Positions 1 through 11,579 of a DNA stretch of 60,000 nucleotides are shown in pieces (positions within the stretch are counted from its first letter, which is position 1; each line of letters begins with the position of its first letter). Both the position numbers and the translations under genes were made by a program. The notes under the pieces were generated by a model, which was not told the DNA's origin, searched no databases, and saw nothing but the letters and a program-made list of their open reading frames with translations. Origin of the DNA: Strigamia acuminata. Its lineage: Eukaryota > Arthropoda > Chilopoda > Geophilomorpha > Linotaeniidae. Location of the stretch: NCBI GenBank assembly GCA_949358305.1, contig OX442320.1, positions 11,674,259 to 11,734,258 of the forward strand, given 5' to 3'.

Positions 1-90
1 TTAAGATACCCAAAACTGGTTAAAAACTGTTTAAAAAATTTTAAAAACAATTAAAATTGTTTTAAAACAGTTAAATTGGCTTTTAAAATT

Positions 91-175
91 GTTTAAAATG
101 CATTAAAACTGTCAAAATTGGCTTTAAAAACTGTTTAAAATGCATTAAAACTGTCAAAATTGGTTTAAAATAATT
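91..175. repeat. Short tandem repeat, 42-bp unit, about 2 copies
   Basis: The block beginning GTTTAAAATGCATTAAAACT at 91 recurs at 133, an offset of 42 bp. Degenerate related sequence (TTAAAACTGTT-like) extends on both sides over about 1-200. It is AT-rich and non-coding. Confidence 0.75.
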
Positions 176-2135
176 AAATCTGTTAAAACATTGTTTTAAT
201 GGAGATGAAACTGTTAAAAAGTAGCCATAAAATTTTTTTATTCATTTTATTTTTAGCTTTTTTGAAAATATATTTTGTGTCTGTTGGTTTTTTTTTTTTT
301 TTCTATTTTTTCAAGTTCCATCTTCAATTTCTGACATATGTTGAGTGCAAATAATGGCAGGTGAATTTTCCAAACTGTTTGAGTTGAATACATGGATTAT
401 ATCATGTTACATTGAAATCTAAACCAGGGATCGTTTAAGATGGTATCATGAGAATTGAGGAAAATAAGCGAGTTTTTTATCTGAATTTTAAAATTTTAAT
501 TTTATGAAATTTTTTTTAAAAATTATTATTTTTTAAAAAAAAAGTTCGAACTCGTGATAAGGAAATAAAAGGGCTGGGTCCACTAATTTTCGGCACATGT
601 GCCAAAAGGTCAGTGAACTTTTAATTTGTACTATACTGAAAACAGCAGTTTGGAATGAAATCGAATTCCATTCAACTTTGAATGTTCAACCAACATACAT
701 TTATTGGTGCCATTTTTTAATTGAATTTTCCAATCAAGAAAAAAGTTAAATAAGGTCAAGTAAGCCTTGCACTAAATCTTCCAACTCGTCTGTGAATTAT
801 AATGAGATGTGCGGAGGAACAGATAGAAATTTACATAAAAAATAATGATATCGACCCATTTTGAAATTCCACCAAAAATAAAGCAATAAAAACTAGAAAT
901 ACGATACATCGACACTTTATTCGATGGATTTTATTTTATTGATAATAAAAATCATGTTCCAAAAAAAAGTTTTCGAGGAATAAACGTATAAAAGCATGAG
1001 ACGCGGACTATGCGAGAAATCGTGATGATAGAGTATCTTTATGATGTATTGGCGTATGTTTACCATATCTTATGTTATTTTACCGTGCTCTTTGTATCTT
1101 CACTTTGTTGTAAATTACTGCTCTGTTGCCATGGTGATTCAAGCCTTTGAGAATTATCGTATTCATATCGCTTGGAAAAATAATCGCGGTACGGAAGTAC
1201 GGTAGATCCTGCCGAAAAATTTTAAATTTAGGCCTATTTTTTATGTAGAAGTGTTTTTTTGCGAGTGCCTACCGGCTTCCTTTGTAGCATTTTTGGCCTC
1301 CTAAGTTTGGTTTGGGGGACAGTTTAGTTCACGGCCTTGAAAACCTGTTGAATGCCCGTCCGGGTCATGAAATTGAACGGACATATATTTGTAGTGACTT
1401 GAAATGATGCTATAAATCCTAATTATTCAATTAGAAAACTGGTCTATAATTATTACAAGTGTCATTGCACTTGGCAAGTTTTCTTTCACTAAGTTAGACC
1501 AATCCAGACCAACTTTTACTAAAGACGTTTCGATTTGTTCAGCAAACTGTTAAATGACTTGACAGTTTTTTTCCCACTAATGTCAATGTTCTCTAAATTA
1601 AATGATTTAAGATAATAGTCTTAGAAAAAAGTATTTTTGGACCAAAATTTAAATTTTAAATATGTCAAGTAACTAAAAAAAAATAATTGGAATTCTTTGT
1701 AAATCCTGTTGTGGAATCCACTTGTAACTGTCATCATTAACAGCACTTTTCCATCTGGTTATTTCTCATTAGGGCCATAAGACTATCATAAATAAGTGTA
1801 TAGATGTTTTTGTCCACATTTGGGACTTCCACACATGGAGAAATGGGGAGGGAACATATTTTTGTCACGTAGGGAGGAGAAATTTAAAAGTTTTCTTCAA
1901 GGTCTCATGTTAAAGTGATTTTTTTTTGTTGCAAGTCAATGGTGAATGAAGAAAAGATCAACATTTTTTCACACTTTGTCCTCTGGTGCCCTTCTTCTTT
2001 GAAGCATAAAATGTTTTTCTTGGGTTGACACAGAAAGAAAACAAGTCTGATTGCACTAAAAATCTCCCATGCCCCACATCTTGGCTTTTCTAGGCTGTAG
2101 AATGTCTGGTTGGGTCTAGATTCCAATCCCACAAA

Positions 2136-2155
2136 CCCCCCCCCCCCCCCCCCCC
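2136..2155 (+). repeat. Poly-C homopolymer (20 C)
   Basis: There are twenty consecutive C residues, against an AT-rich background. The opposite strand could form a G-quadruplex. The run length may be affected by sequencing error. Confidence 0.9.
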
Positions 2156-2858
2156 AAATAAAAAAATGTCTAGAATGGCAAGTTTTTGCAAGTGGTTCAG
2201 GTTATAGAAAATTTAATTTGTTGAATAAGTTCATGGAAATGATAAAATGTCAATCAATCAATCATTTATGAGAGTGCAAAAGAAATTCTTGTCTAAGAAG
2301 TGTCAAGTTGAGAAGATTTAGATTTGTTGATGTTGTTGTCAACTTTAAAGCACTTGAAATGAAGTATTAATGATATTTGATAGTTTGAAGAAGTAATGTT
2401 TCTCAATGTGGCCTTGGTCAAGTGTTGAGAGAGGGAAAAGTGTTACAATAGGATGTGCTGCATGAATTGGTGGTTTCAATTGTGTGGTGGGATGTGTTTA
2501 GTGGGTGTTGGATAAAGATGAGTATCTTCTAGTGGGAAAACATGTTTCTTTTGGGGAAAGGTCAAACTTATATAGAAAAAGCAGTAGTCTATTTGCAGAT
2601 ACTGCTTGTTTCCCTCTTTAAAACCAATTAAGCTGTACAGTAACTCACAAGGAGACATAGATAAAGTGAAGGGAACAAAACATTATTAAAAAACATTGTC
2701 TTTCTTAATAACACATCATGTTTTCAACCCATTTTCATTGAATTGTTCTTTTGATAAGGCATTTCCTGCTTGTCATTCTCAAGTTGTTTACAAATAGTAC
2801 AACTTTATTTGTTTATTTGCAGTTATGTTGATGCACTTTGGCCATTCATACTGGAAAT

Positions 2859-5800
2859 ATGTCAGCCATTTGTGAGAATTTTGTGCAAAATGCTTGGAGA
2901 AAAGATCTCTGTTCAAATTGCTTCAAACTTAAACAAGATCACCATGTCTGTTCAAAGTCGGTGGACACATTTGATGAGAAATACATTCATGAGGAGACAA
3001 GTGTTTACCATTCCCATTCTGACACCGTCAAAGTACAAGCAGCGACAACTTGGAAAGGATTAGCAATCCAGAAAAACTTTATACAAAATGGGTACATAAT
3101 TAATGGAGTTAGTTCAGAACATGAGCACACCTCCATCCAGAGCTGCAATGAATTCCTTGAGAAATTCCAAGTCATTCCAACAAGTATACTTAAAAATGGC
3201 CATAGGAAATCTTCGACCGGTAGCGTTGGTTTCAGAGAAGAAGATCCCCAGGTTATTGGGTACGGTGGGGAATTTGAGGCGGCACCGGCCGAAGACTCCG
3301 AAGACGAAGAATCCGACCAATTTGAGGATTGTGATTCTTTGGAGAATTTTGAAGCCACCGAAGAGGACAGAGAGTTCATGAAACTTACGGAAAAAAACAC
3401 GGAGTTTAATTCTCTTCATCGCAATCTGTTGGCGCCTTCTACCGAGGAGAAAACTGCAACTGTTGCCAAATATAACTGTGAAGGGGAGAGCTCAGTTTGT
3501 ATAGAGAAGGAAGTTATTTCTAAACCAGTTGACGAGGAGCAGAGTGGAGGCAACAGGTTCCATCTACCTCGTGCCGCTATTAGGCCATTTTGTCGTGAAA
3601 GCGTATCGTCAATATTAGACGCTAAGGCCACGACTCCGGCTCCGGAAGTTCATTACGACGAAGACGGGCACATAGTCATCAATGAGATGAACTCTAGGAA
3701 CATAGAAGAGAAGGAGGTTGTTGCTTACGAAGTGAGCCCGGTCTCTAAAATTGCTCCTGAAAGTTTGGAGACTATGTTTACAACTACGGATGTACCACCT
3801 GAATTACCGACAAGTCCACCTCCTGATGAGCTGGAGCAGCCATTGGCTAATTCAGCATACCTGAAGGTAAATAATGGCAATGACAGCTATTATTGCTCTA
3901 CGGCTGTTGTTTTTTGTACTGGTTCTGATACTGAACACATATCTGTTGACCAGGATTTGGAGAAACCAGTGAAGATCAAACCTATTGTCCCAGCCAAGCC
4001 TAAGTCAAGGACTCCTGAATGTTGTGGATTGAATTCAGATTCAGATTCAAGTTCAAATCCATCTTCCGAAGAAATCTATCAGGATACTAGAGATGTTTTT
4101 CAGGACTCGGATGACATGAAGGAATTAAGCTTCAAAGACAAAATTGCAAATCTTAATAACAATTTGGATTTCAATAGAAAAAGCACTAAAAGACAAGCTC
4201 CTCAGCCACCGCCGTCCATCGGAGTCGAAGAAACTCCGTCTCCAGATACTACGAATACTAATATACCTATTGCAGTTATATTGCGAAATCCTCCAGTGAA
4301 AAGAATAAACAGCAGCTCATCTGATGCTGAAGAGCAGGACCAAGTTAATGGATTGAGATGTACGCCAATCGTCAAGCCAATGTCGCCACCGATAACTAGG
4401 AAAGCCGTATATACCGGAAATAATAAACTTAGAACTTGCCACTCATTGGATGTGTCATCCACCAGAATATTATCAACACCAATGTCTGAAGATAATAACA
4501 AAAAGTTGAAGGGAAAGTTTTCTCTCAAGAAGCTATTGAAATTTGGTAAAGATGGAGAAGACAACGCCAAGAGCAAATCAAGTCCATATTCAGGCACGAC
4601 CTTAGAAAAGAAAATAAAGCTGGAAATTTTGCACCCAATGGATTTAGCCAACATGTCATCTTCGAATCCAACAACTCCAAATGGCGATTGGGATCCACTG
4701 ATGACGGGGGAAGCAGGAACATTCACATACTTGAATGAAGATAAGGTAAATAAATTATCCGAAGATTGTTAGATTTGTTTTTGTTTTGGGATGTTAAAAT
4801 ACAAAAACAAAATCACAAACATCTAAAACACTTAAAACACAACTTTTTGAATGCAGCTAATGAAATTTTGTACTTCACATGTGCAAAATTTAAATGCCTG
4901 CGTAAGTTTACGATGTTTTGATAAATTTTACATTTTTCTAACAAAGGTTGAAAACTTTAAACCGGCTGCATATGCAGCTGTAAAATGTTAAATCTGGATG
5001 TTTGTCAAGAAGTATATTTACAAAAGACCTATTTCCTGTTTGCAATTCAAGTTTAAACCCCATTAACTTTATTTAGCAAGGCCAAGAAACCAGGAAAGAA
5101 GATGCAATGTTTAAAGAGATGATTTTCTAGGTTGCCAAACACATTTCCTGAAATAGACCATAATTGAATTGCTACTTCAAGACTTGAGCATAACGGAGAC
5201 ACAAAAATTTTATTGTACGGTCTAATATATTTATAGATAATGTCCTCATCTCCTGGATCACCAAAATCACCAGATGTTGGTGCAACCAAAGTCAAACCAC
5301 CACCACCACCAAGAATTAAAAATGAAACTGGAGCTCAGAATAAACCATCAAGACCACCACCACCTTTCAAGGGCCTGAGTGATTCATCCACAACAGTGGT
5401 TAGTCCATAAATAGTCATAGAAATTCAATTTGTACCAAGCAGATTCAGTAGGTCAAGGATTTCTACTTTGTTCTTTGGAATAATCAGATTTACCTTTTGG
5501 ATGTCTATTTTCATTTTCCATGTTAATACACATGTCAGGAACCCAAACAGAGTATTTGGTTCTGTTTATTGGGTGTCTGCCAAGGCTATTTGAATGGAAC
5601 ACATGTTGAGCAATGATTTGTTGTTTTTATTGCATGGCTTTCTTTGTACTTTGCTGTTTATCTTTAAATGTGTGGTGGTTTTTTTTTGTTTTTATTTAAA
5701 GGTGACATCACCAGACACTAAGGAAAAGAATAGAAACAAATCAGAAACAAATGCTGTGGAGTTAATGCCATGTGCTGGAGGCGAGTATGCTAATTTAGGT

Positions 5801-8730
5801 AACAAAGAATGATGAACTCACAATTTAACATTTCTAGAGCAAAATTGATTTAATTTGTATGTTGACATTTTTAAAGTTTAAATTTAAAACAGCTTAACCA
5901 CTGATAATTCAATGATCATTAAACATGACTCACATGACTAACAGTTGTGCTTTCTTCAAAAGAATGTTTTGCTGTGAAACTTTTTAAAAACTAATAATTT
6001 TAAGGTGCAGCAAATTTTAAAATGTACTCCGTAACATTTTTGGAGTTTTCAATCTGCTCTACTGTTGTTTGCAGGAGAAGTCAGAGTTGTGTTGGCACCG
6101 AAGAAACCCGAAAGGAACTCGCCGGCTAGTATACGAAAGGATCAACAAGAAGACCCGGTTGAGGCAAACGAAGACAAAGAGAAAGCAGAAGTAATGACTT
6201 TGGTTAAATACGCTGCCTTTAAGGTCCTGGGGTGCGAGAATAAAAACGCGGGCGAGTTTTTAGCCGCTTTTTCAAGTAAAAGCAAGCTTTTAAATTTTAC
6301 CCGCTCCCTTGTGATTCCACCTTAAGAACCATGGCTTTAAGAGCGTTATTGGACTAAAGTCCGGGGGAACGTTCTTACAAGAGATATATAAGTCATATAA
6401 TTGATTAACTTTGTCACTCCCGCACAATCCTGTAATCATGAAATTCATTGTGGACTTGCCGAGTTTCCATTTTGTTTCTTATTCGTTTTTCTTGTATAGT
6501 TTTTGCCGGAACATCTGTATTGTGAGCCACCGGATTCGCTCGTGAATTCGACGACAGAAGACGAAATGTCGGAAACTTCGACTTTGAAATCCCCGAGTCC
6601 GACAATAAATAAAGTTTCTCGCCATTCTCGAAATGCCAAAGCCGTTGGAATGGTCTTCCCGGATTCTGGTTTCGCCGAAGTGAGTTCGACCGATTCGGAC
6701 GCCGGATCGGTTTCGAGTGCCGAGGGACAGTTTCCTTCGCACAAGGTGGAGTTGAGTAGTTTGTATGCCGAAGTGAAAAAGAAAGAGAAGAATTCAAAAC
6801 TGCGACAAATGGTTCCCAAACATTCTTCGGATGACATTGCACCACCGGTGCCACCGCCTCCGCGTTCCCACCAGAGCGAGAGTTCGCCGACAGATTGCGA
6901 CGAAGGCTCGCTTGGTTCTCCGAAAGGTAGTTCCCCGGAACCGGTAGCTGTCAAATGTTACAACGGCAAATGGAAGAAATGTTGGAGTTTACATGCAAAT
7001 TGCAGCGGGATACGTGGAGATATGGAGGAAAATTACAATGCTCTTGTAACTGCCAATCATGAAGCTCTTGCCAAAATTGTAGAACATGTGAGTGATATCA
7101 TGAGCAGGGGATAATATGGACACGCCATTTAATATATAGCCGCTGTGGAAGCCATTTTGACACGTTTTTCTTTAATTTTTAGGTTTCTACGCAGAAAGAT
7201 TTGTCGTGCTTTGCCGGTTTACGAGATACGCCACTGCGATGGGTGGATTTCAAAGTGGGACCGGTTGCATTGGCAAAACTAGAACACACTGCCTTCTATA
7301 GTGCCATTTGGGGATCGAATACTGAAGTCACTTTATTGGTACGAAATCAATTTGGAATCGCAAATCCGTGCGGACAATTAGAAATTTATCAAAAAATTGT
7401 CAAATTTCATCGAAATTTATCAAAAAATTATCAAATTTATCAAAAAATTATCAAATTTATCAAAAAATTATCAAATTTATCAAAAAATTATCAAATTTTA
7501 TTGAAATTTATCAAAAAATTATCAAATTTCATTGAAATTTATCCAAAAATTGTCAAATTTCATTGAAATTTATCAAAAAATTGTCAAATTTCATTGAAAT
7601 TTATCAAAAAATTGTCAAATTTCATTGAAATTTATCAAAATATTGTCAAATTTCATTGAAATTTATCAAAAAATTGTCAAATTTCATTGAAATTTATCAA
7701 AAAATTGTCAAATTTCATCGAAATTTATCAAAAAATTGTAGCATTTCATTGAAATTTATCAAAAAATTGTCAATTTTCATTGAAATTTATCAAAAAATAA
7801 TTGCGGCCATGCGAAAATTAAAATATAAACCCCGTTAATTTAGTATTTACGATCTTAATTGCTCGTATTTAACAAGATAATTTCTTTTCACTTTCGAAGG
7901 TATCCGAAGATATTTTTCCGATTCCCTTTCCAGCCAAGGCGCCGTTCTTGCTCTCACCGCTCGCCACATTCCAAGACTTCATCCCGCTGGACTTCGAAAG
8001 CGAAGTTTCGGAAAACAAACTCCAGCACAGGATGATTTGGGTCTTCCCTCCGGTCAGGGTCCAATCGGTGGAAAACTTTAGTGCGAAATTGAAGAGCTTC
8101 ATCGAAGAGGACGTTGAGAATTGTGCGAATCTGATCACATTTCTTCTCCTCCAATTGATTTCTGCTCTCAAGCACCTCCAGGCCGACGGAATCGAAGAAG
8201 TCGGCTATCCCCCGGACTGGGTGGTCGTGATGGGCAGCGAGGACGAAGACTGCACCAATCTGTCCCTCAACCTCATCGGCAGCTCCACTCGGGCCTTCCC
8301 TCACCCGGATGCGAGCTGCTATTCCCTCTGCGCATGCGCACTACTGATAATGCGATTATTGCTCACCGGCGATGCGAATTCGGACGTGGAAGACATTTGC
8401 CAGGTCGTGCCCGACAATGTTTCGGCGAAAACGGCTTTTCGGGTCGTCGTGGGCATTTTAGAGAACGAAAAAGTGACGAGTTTGTCGCAGGTGAAAGCCA
8501 TCTTGGAATTGGCGCTCTACGGGCCGAAATTCGGTCCGAAACACCACGAAAGCGCCTTGCAGAGGTGGCTGGATCTGGAGAAGGCTTTTGCTTTGAATAA
8601 TTTAATTTCGTGCCTTAATAATAAAAGCGAATTGACGGTTTTTGAGAATTTTCATCTGCGCTTTTTGACCAAGACCAATAGCAGGTGTTTGCGTGAAGCG
8701 CTGTTGTCGCTGACGTGCAGTAAAGCTTAA
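2859..8730 (+). CDS. PEAK1-like: PEAK1/PRAG1-family pseudokinase scaffold
   Basis: Seven exons (2859-4745, 5237-5398, 5702-5798, 6075-6190, 6500-7087, 7183-7338, 7900-8730) give 1278 aa. The ATG at 2859 is preferred over an upstream TTG because the protein then begins MSAICENFVQNAWRKDLCSN, which matches the vertebrate PEAK1 start, including the C-x-x-C pair at 18/21. The middle is long, acidic, Ser/Pro-rich and disordered, with polyproline segments and an EYANLG tyrosine motif like one in PEAK1. The C-terminal third carries the family core: a helix (about 930-955), a kinase-like fold, and a final helical segment with W-L-D that matches the split helical dimerisation (SHED) region. PEAK proteins act as cytoskeletal and tyrosine-kinase signalling scaffolds. 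The kinase-like part is unusually degenerate, with no HRD or DFG. A 31-bp minisatellite fills the last intron. AATAAA lies at 8803. Identity is by family alignment from memory; symbol assignment within the family is uncertain. Confidence 0.88.
7370..7797. repeat. Minisatellite in last PEAK intron, 31-bp unit
   Basis: Repeats of AAATTTATCAAAAAATTGTC followed by AAATTTCATTG make a 31-bp unit, about 10-13 copies. Near 7420-7500 a shorter 20-bp subunit (AAATTTATCAAAAAATTATC) is itself repeated, so the 31-bp unit looks like 20 + 11. ORFs running through it are artefacts of the repeat. Confidence 0.9.
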
Positions 8731-9029
8731 TTATTAAGCCTTACAAACTAGTATTTTTGTATTGGAATTTTTATTAGTCATGTGATCGAGGGATTTTGGA
8801 CAAATAAATACGTTTTTATCGATCTTGTATATAGAGAATGTAGACATTTTGGTTGAATTAAATCTCGTTTGTGGTTCACGTTTCTATTTTTGTTTTATTT
8901 AATCCCACTAGAGGGAGAAAATTTTGAATGATGAAGGGAATGTGCGGTGTTGGTGGTGAAATTGAGAGGTGATGACGTTTTAGATTTGTTCCTTTTGTGG
9001 AGTAAATAAGGGAATGGACCAATGAGGAC

Positions 9030-9174
9030 GGTGGAGGAGGTGTTTTAAATTTGACTGACAGGTTTCGTGTTCTCCCGCCAGTCACCCTTGTGGTAAGACC
9101 ACGGCCGGGCAGTGTCCTCCACAAATCGTTATTTTTATGCCGCGCTGTTCAAAGTCCGTCCGCTGTTATCAGAG
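9030..9174 (+). other. Candidate 5' UTR exon for the LHFPL2-like gene
   Basis: The 3' boundary is a consensus donor (GAG|GTAAGT, exon end 9174). The 5' boundary is a guess, downstream of a CCAAT box at 9019. The stretch is more GC-rich than its surroundings. No protein is predicted. It needs transcript support. Confidence 0.3.
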
Positions 9175-9435
9175 GTAAGTTCACGTTCTTTCACAACACT
9201 CGACGGTTGTTTAGGAACATTTTAAATCAACATTTTAGTTTTTGCAACCGGTCGAATATTCTGTATCCATTTATCCGGAAATTTGGGCTTGGAAAGGTCA
9301 GAGGTTTCGTTCCAATAGAAACCAGATGTCAAAACACGCCCCTGACGACAAAATTGATAAATATTGAAATTAACTGTCAGGAAATTTGCATCCGAAAAGA
9401 AAAACGAGAGAAAAAAATGTGAGTTTTGTGTTACA

Positions 9436-9449
9436 GTTGCCTAGCAACC
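9436..9449. promoter_or_regulatory. RFX X-box motif
   Basis: GTTGCCTAGCAACC matches the palindromic RFX consensus (GTTRCC, short spacer, GGYAAC) at nearly every position. It lies 1.04 kb before the LHFPL2-like start codon. Function is inferred only. Confidence 0.45.
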
Positions 9450-10475
9450 GCATCCGAATTGATAAAAACAAGTCGGGGTCCGCGAAGGACACGAAACATT
9501 AGAATAACGAGAAAATTATGAATTGAATATGACAACAAACGTTGGAGCCGGCGCGGTTGAATATATAGAGGAGGGATTGTCGGGAGGGAGATTAGCGACC
9601 GGGCGTTAAGTAAATAAATAGACGTGTTGGGGGGAATGGCGGAAACCATCTCGTTTGTCATGCGAACATCTGTGTTTGACATGTTTGACGGGGAAAGGGA
9701 ATTAATTCGCGGTGATTTATGGGATGGAAAAGCGCCGTTTAGTGAATAACCTTTTAACACGTGACGTAATTGCGGAAATGACTGTTCTTGACGTTGTGAC
9801 CATGTTTGGACGGAAATAAAACAAAACAAAACAAAAAATAAATAAAACAAAATAAATAAAATAAAATAAAACAATGGCGCTCGTCGTGGGCGCCATACTT
9901 TGAAAGATGGCCGTCATTTTGACGTGTTTCCAATGTATGGCTTTTATTTATTTTGTTTTTTGATTTAATTCTTGTTTGTTTGTCTGCCATTTTTTTATGG
10001 GGGCATCTGGACGATTATTGAGATGGAAATGTCAGTTTAGAATAAAAGAATGAATAGATGGGTGTGGGTGGATGTTGTTTCCATTCCACTCCACCATGTG
10101 CATGACTCGTGAGTCACCAAACTGTCTGCTAAATTAGCTTCCATTTTATCTCGTAATGATGATGATGATCATTAATTGCACTTTGGCTGTGCCAGAAAGC
10201 CAATTTCACACTCCACTTATGAATTATTCATTTATTGGTGATTCTTTATCTATTTTTGGTTTTTGGAGAGATTAGTTGATTGAAAACAGGATTTTTTAAT
10301 TAGGCAGATGGAAAAGGGTGTAATTTTATTTCCCTGTAATAAATTAACTTTGAACTGCCAGATGGCCGCCATTTTAATCTGTTTAATCTCGTTATAAAAA
10401 TAAAGGAATGAAACACACATTTGAATTGAATCTCGTTTTGCCATTTTAGAGGTGATTTTTAATACTCGAAACGAC

Positions 10476-11346
10476 ATGTGCTATGTGATAGTAACCTCGA
10501 GGACTTTATTATGGAGTTTATTAACCATAGCATCAACATTAGCAATGTTAGCTGCAATCACGACGCCATATTGGTTAATGGGACCGCGCCGGCTACCGGG
10601 ATTAATCGGAAGCAGCGAGATAAAACAAGTGGAGTCTGGATGGTATTCGCCGACGTTGGGGATTTACAACAGATGTACAAAGGTGAGAATTTTTAAAATA
10701 ATTTTGTTACATAATGAATTTTTTTTTGATTTTTTTTGTTGTAATTTTAGATTCATAATATCGATAAATTTTCCGACAGTTGCGCGCCATTTTTGACCGG
10801 TTTTGATATGGCCGACGACGATTTCCCGCATTTCTGGAAAGCCGCTTTGGTTTTCTTCTCCACCGCGTTGATTTTTATGGTTTTCACGATTGTAACGTCC
10901 GTTCTCGGCTGCTGTTTGAGAAGCATAAAAAAGAAAAGCATTTTCACCATCTCCGGAACGGTTCAGGCGGTTGCCGGTAAGTTTTAACGTGTAAATAACG
11001 TTAAAAAGACATTAATCTGAGTTTTTCGTTTGCTAGGTTTGTTCTATGTGGTCGGTATAGTGTTGTATCCCGCAGGTTGGGGATCGCAAAGAGTTAAATT
11101 AGTTTGTGGAGAGGATGCTGCTGCGTACACAATTAGTGGTTGTAATTTAGGTGAGAGTTGTAAATTTCATTGGATTTTATTTAGTAATTGATTGTATTTT
11201 AAGGTTGGGCGTTTTATTTGGCTGTTGGAGGAACCGTGGCCACATTTATTTGTTCTCTGCTGTCTGTTCAGGCCGAAGTGTCGACTTCGAGTGATAAAGT
11301 CCAAGAGGAGATTTCGGAAGGCAAAAATCTCATTTGTTTATTATAA
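10476..11346 (+). CDS. LHFPL2: LHFPL2-like tetraspan membrane protein
   Basis: Four exons (10476-10682, 10751-10976, 11037-11150, 11204-11346) encode 229 aa; human LHFPL2 is 228. Start [20 protein letters not shown] parallels the human MCHVIVTCR start. Four membrane segments are visible at about 8-30, 98-122, 132-155 and 184-205. The first extracellular loop holds the family GIYNRC motif, and the third segment ends LYPAGWG. The C-terminus ([19 protein letters not shown]) is almost identical to the vertebrate one. LHFPL proteins are claudin-superfamily tetraspan proteins of plasma and endosomal membranes; the molecular role of LHFPL2 is poorly known. The gene converges on GCP4 across a large satellite-like array. 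Assignment to the LHFPL2 branch is firm; the function is not. Confidence 0.93.
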
Positions 11347-11579
11347 ATTGCAGCATTTTATTTGTTTTAAAAGTTTTTTTTTTTTTTTTTTACGAACCTT
11401 GGAGTTATTTTGTGTTGATGAGGAAACGAGTCGTTTTGTATGGATATTTTATTTGGTACTTAAGCATTAATCAGTCTTAACGGCGTATAAATATTACGCC
11501 TAGTTAGAATTGCGGAACAAAAGCATTGTAAACATTTCTTTTATACATTAAAATACAATTTAATAATAATTTCAGATTT

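Larger units (their letters stand above)
1..2858. other. Upstream region of the PEAK-like gene, no coding exon recognised
   Basis: This AT-rich stretch shows no ORF with recognisable protein similarity. It starts with a short tandem repeat of about 42 bp. A TATA-like box (TATAAAAG, about 987-994) and an imperfect RFX-type X-box (GTTGCCATGGTGAT, 1125-1138) could mark a promoter for the downstream gene, but no transcription start or 5' exon can be assigned from sequence. A 20-base C tract lies at 2136-2155. The ORFs at 1905-2132 and 2476-2658 (minus strand) have low-complexity composition and no family resemblance. Confidence 0.5.
8731..10475. other. PEAK 3' UTR and LHFPL2-like upstream region
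   Basis: The PEAK 3' UTR probably ends soon after AATAAA at 8803. The rest precedes the LHFPL2-like start codon. A candidate non-coding first exon ends at 9174, where AGAG is followed by GTAAGT; the acceptor for the coding exon lies just before 10451. A CCAAT box at 9019, an X-box at 9436 and an E-box/CRE-like CACGTGACGTAA near 9760 are compatible with a promoter. An A-rich simple stretch spans about 9818-9873. A GGCCGCCATTTT (YY1-like) match is at 10364. Confidence 0.45.

Noticed and set aside
2838-2858. Upstream TTG start for the PEAK-like protein
   Set aside because: Nuclear genes rarely use TTG, and the ATG at 2859 gives the family N-terminus.
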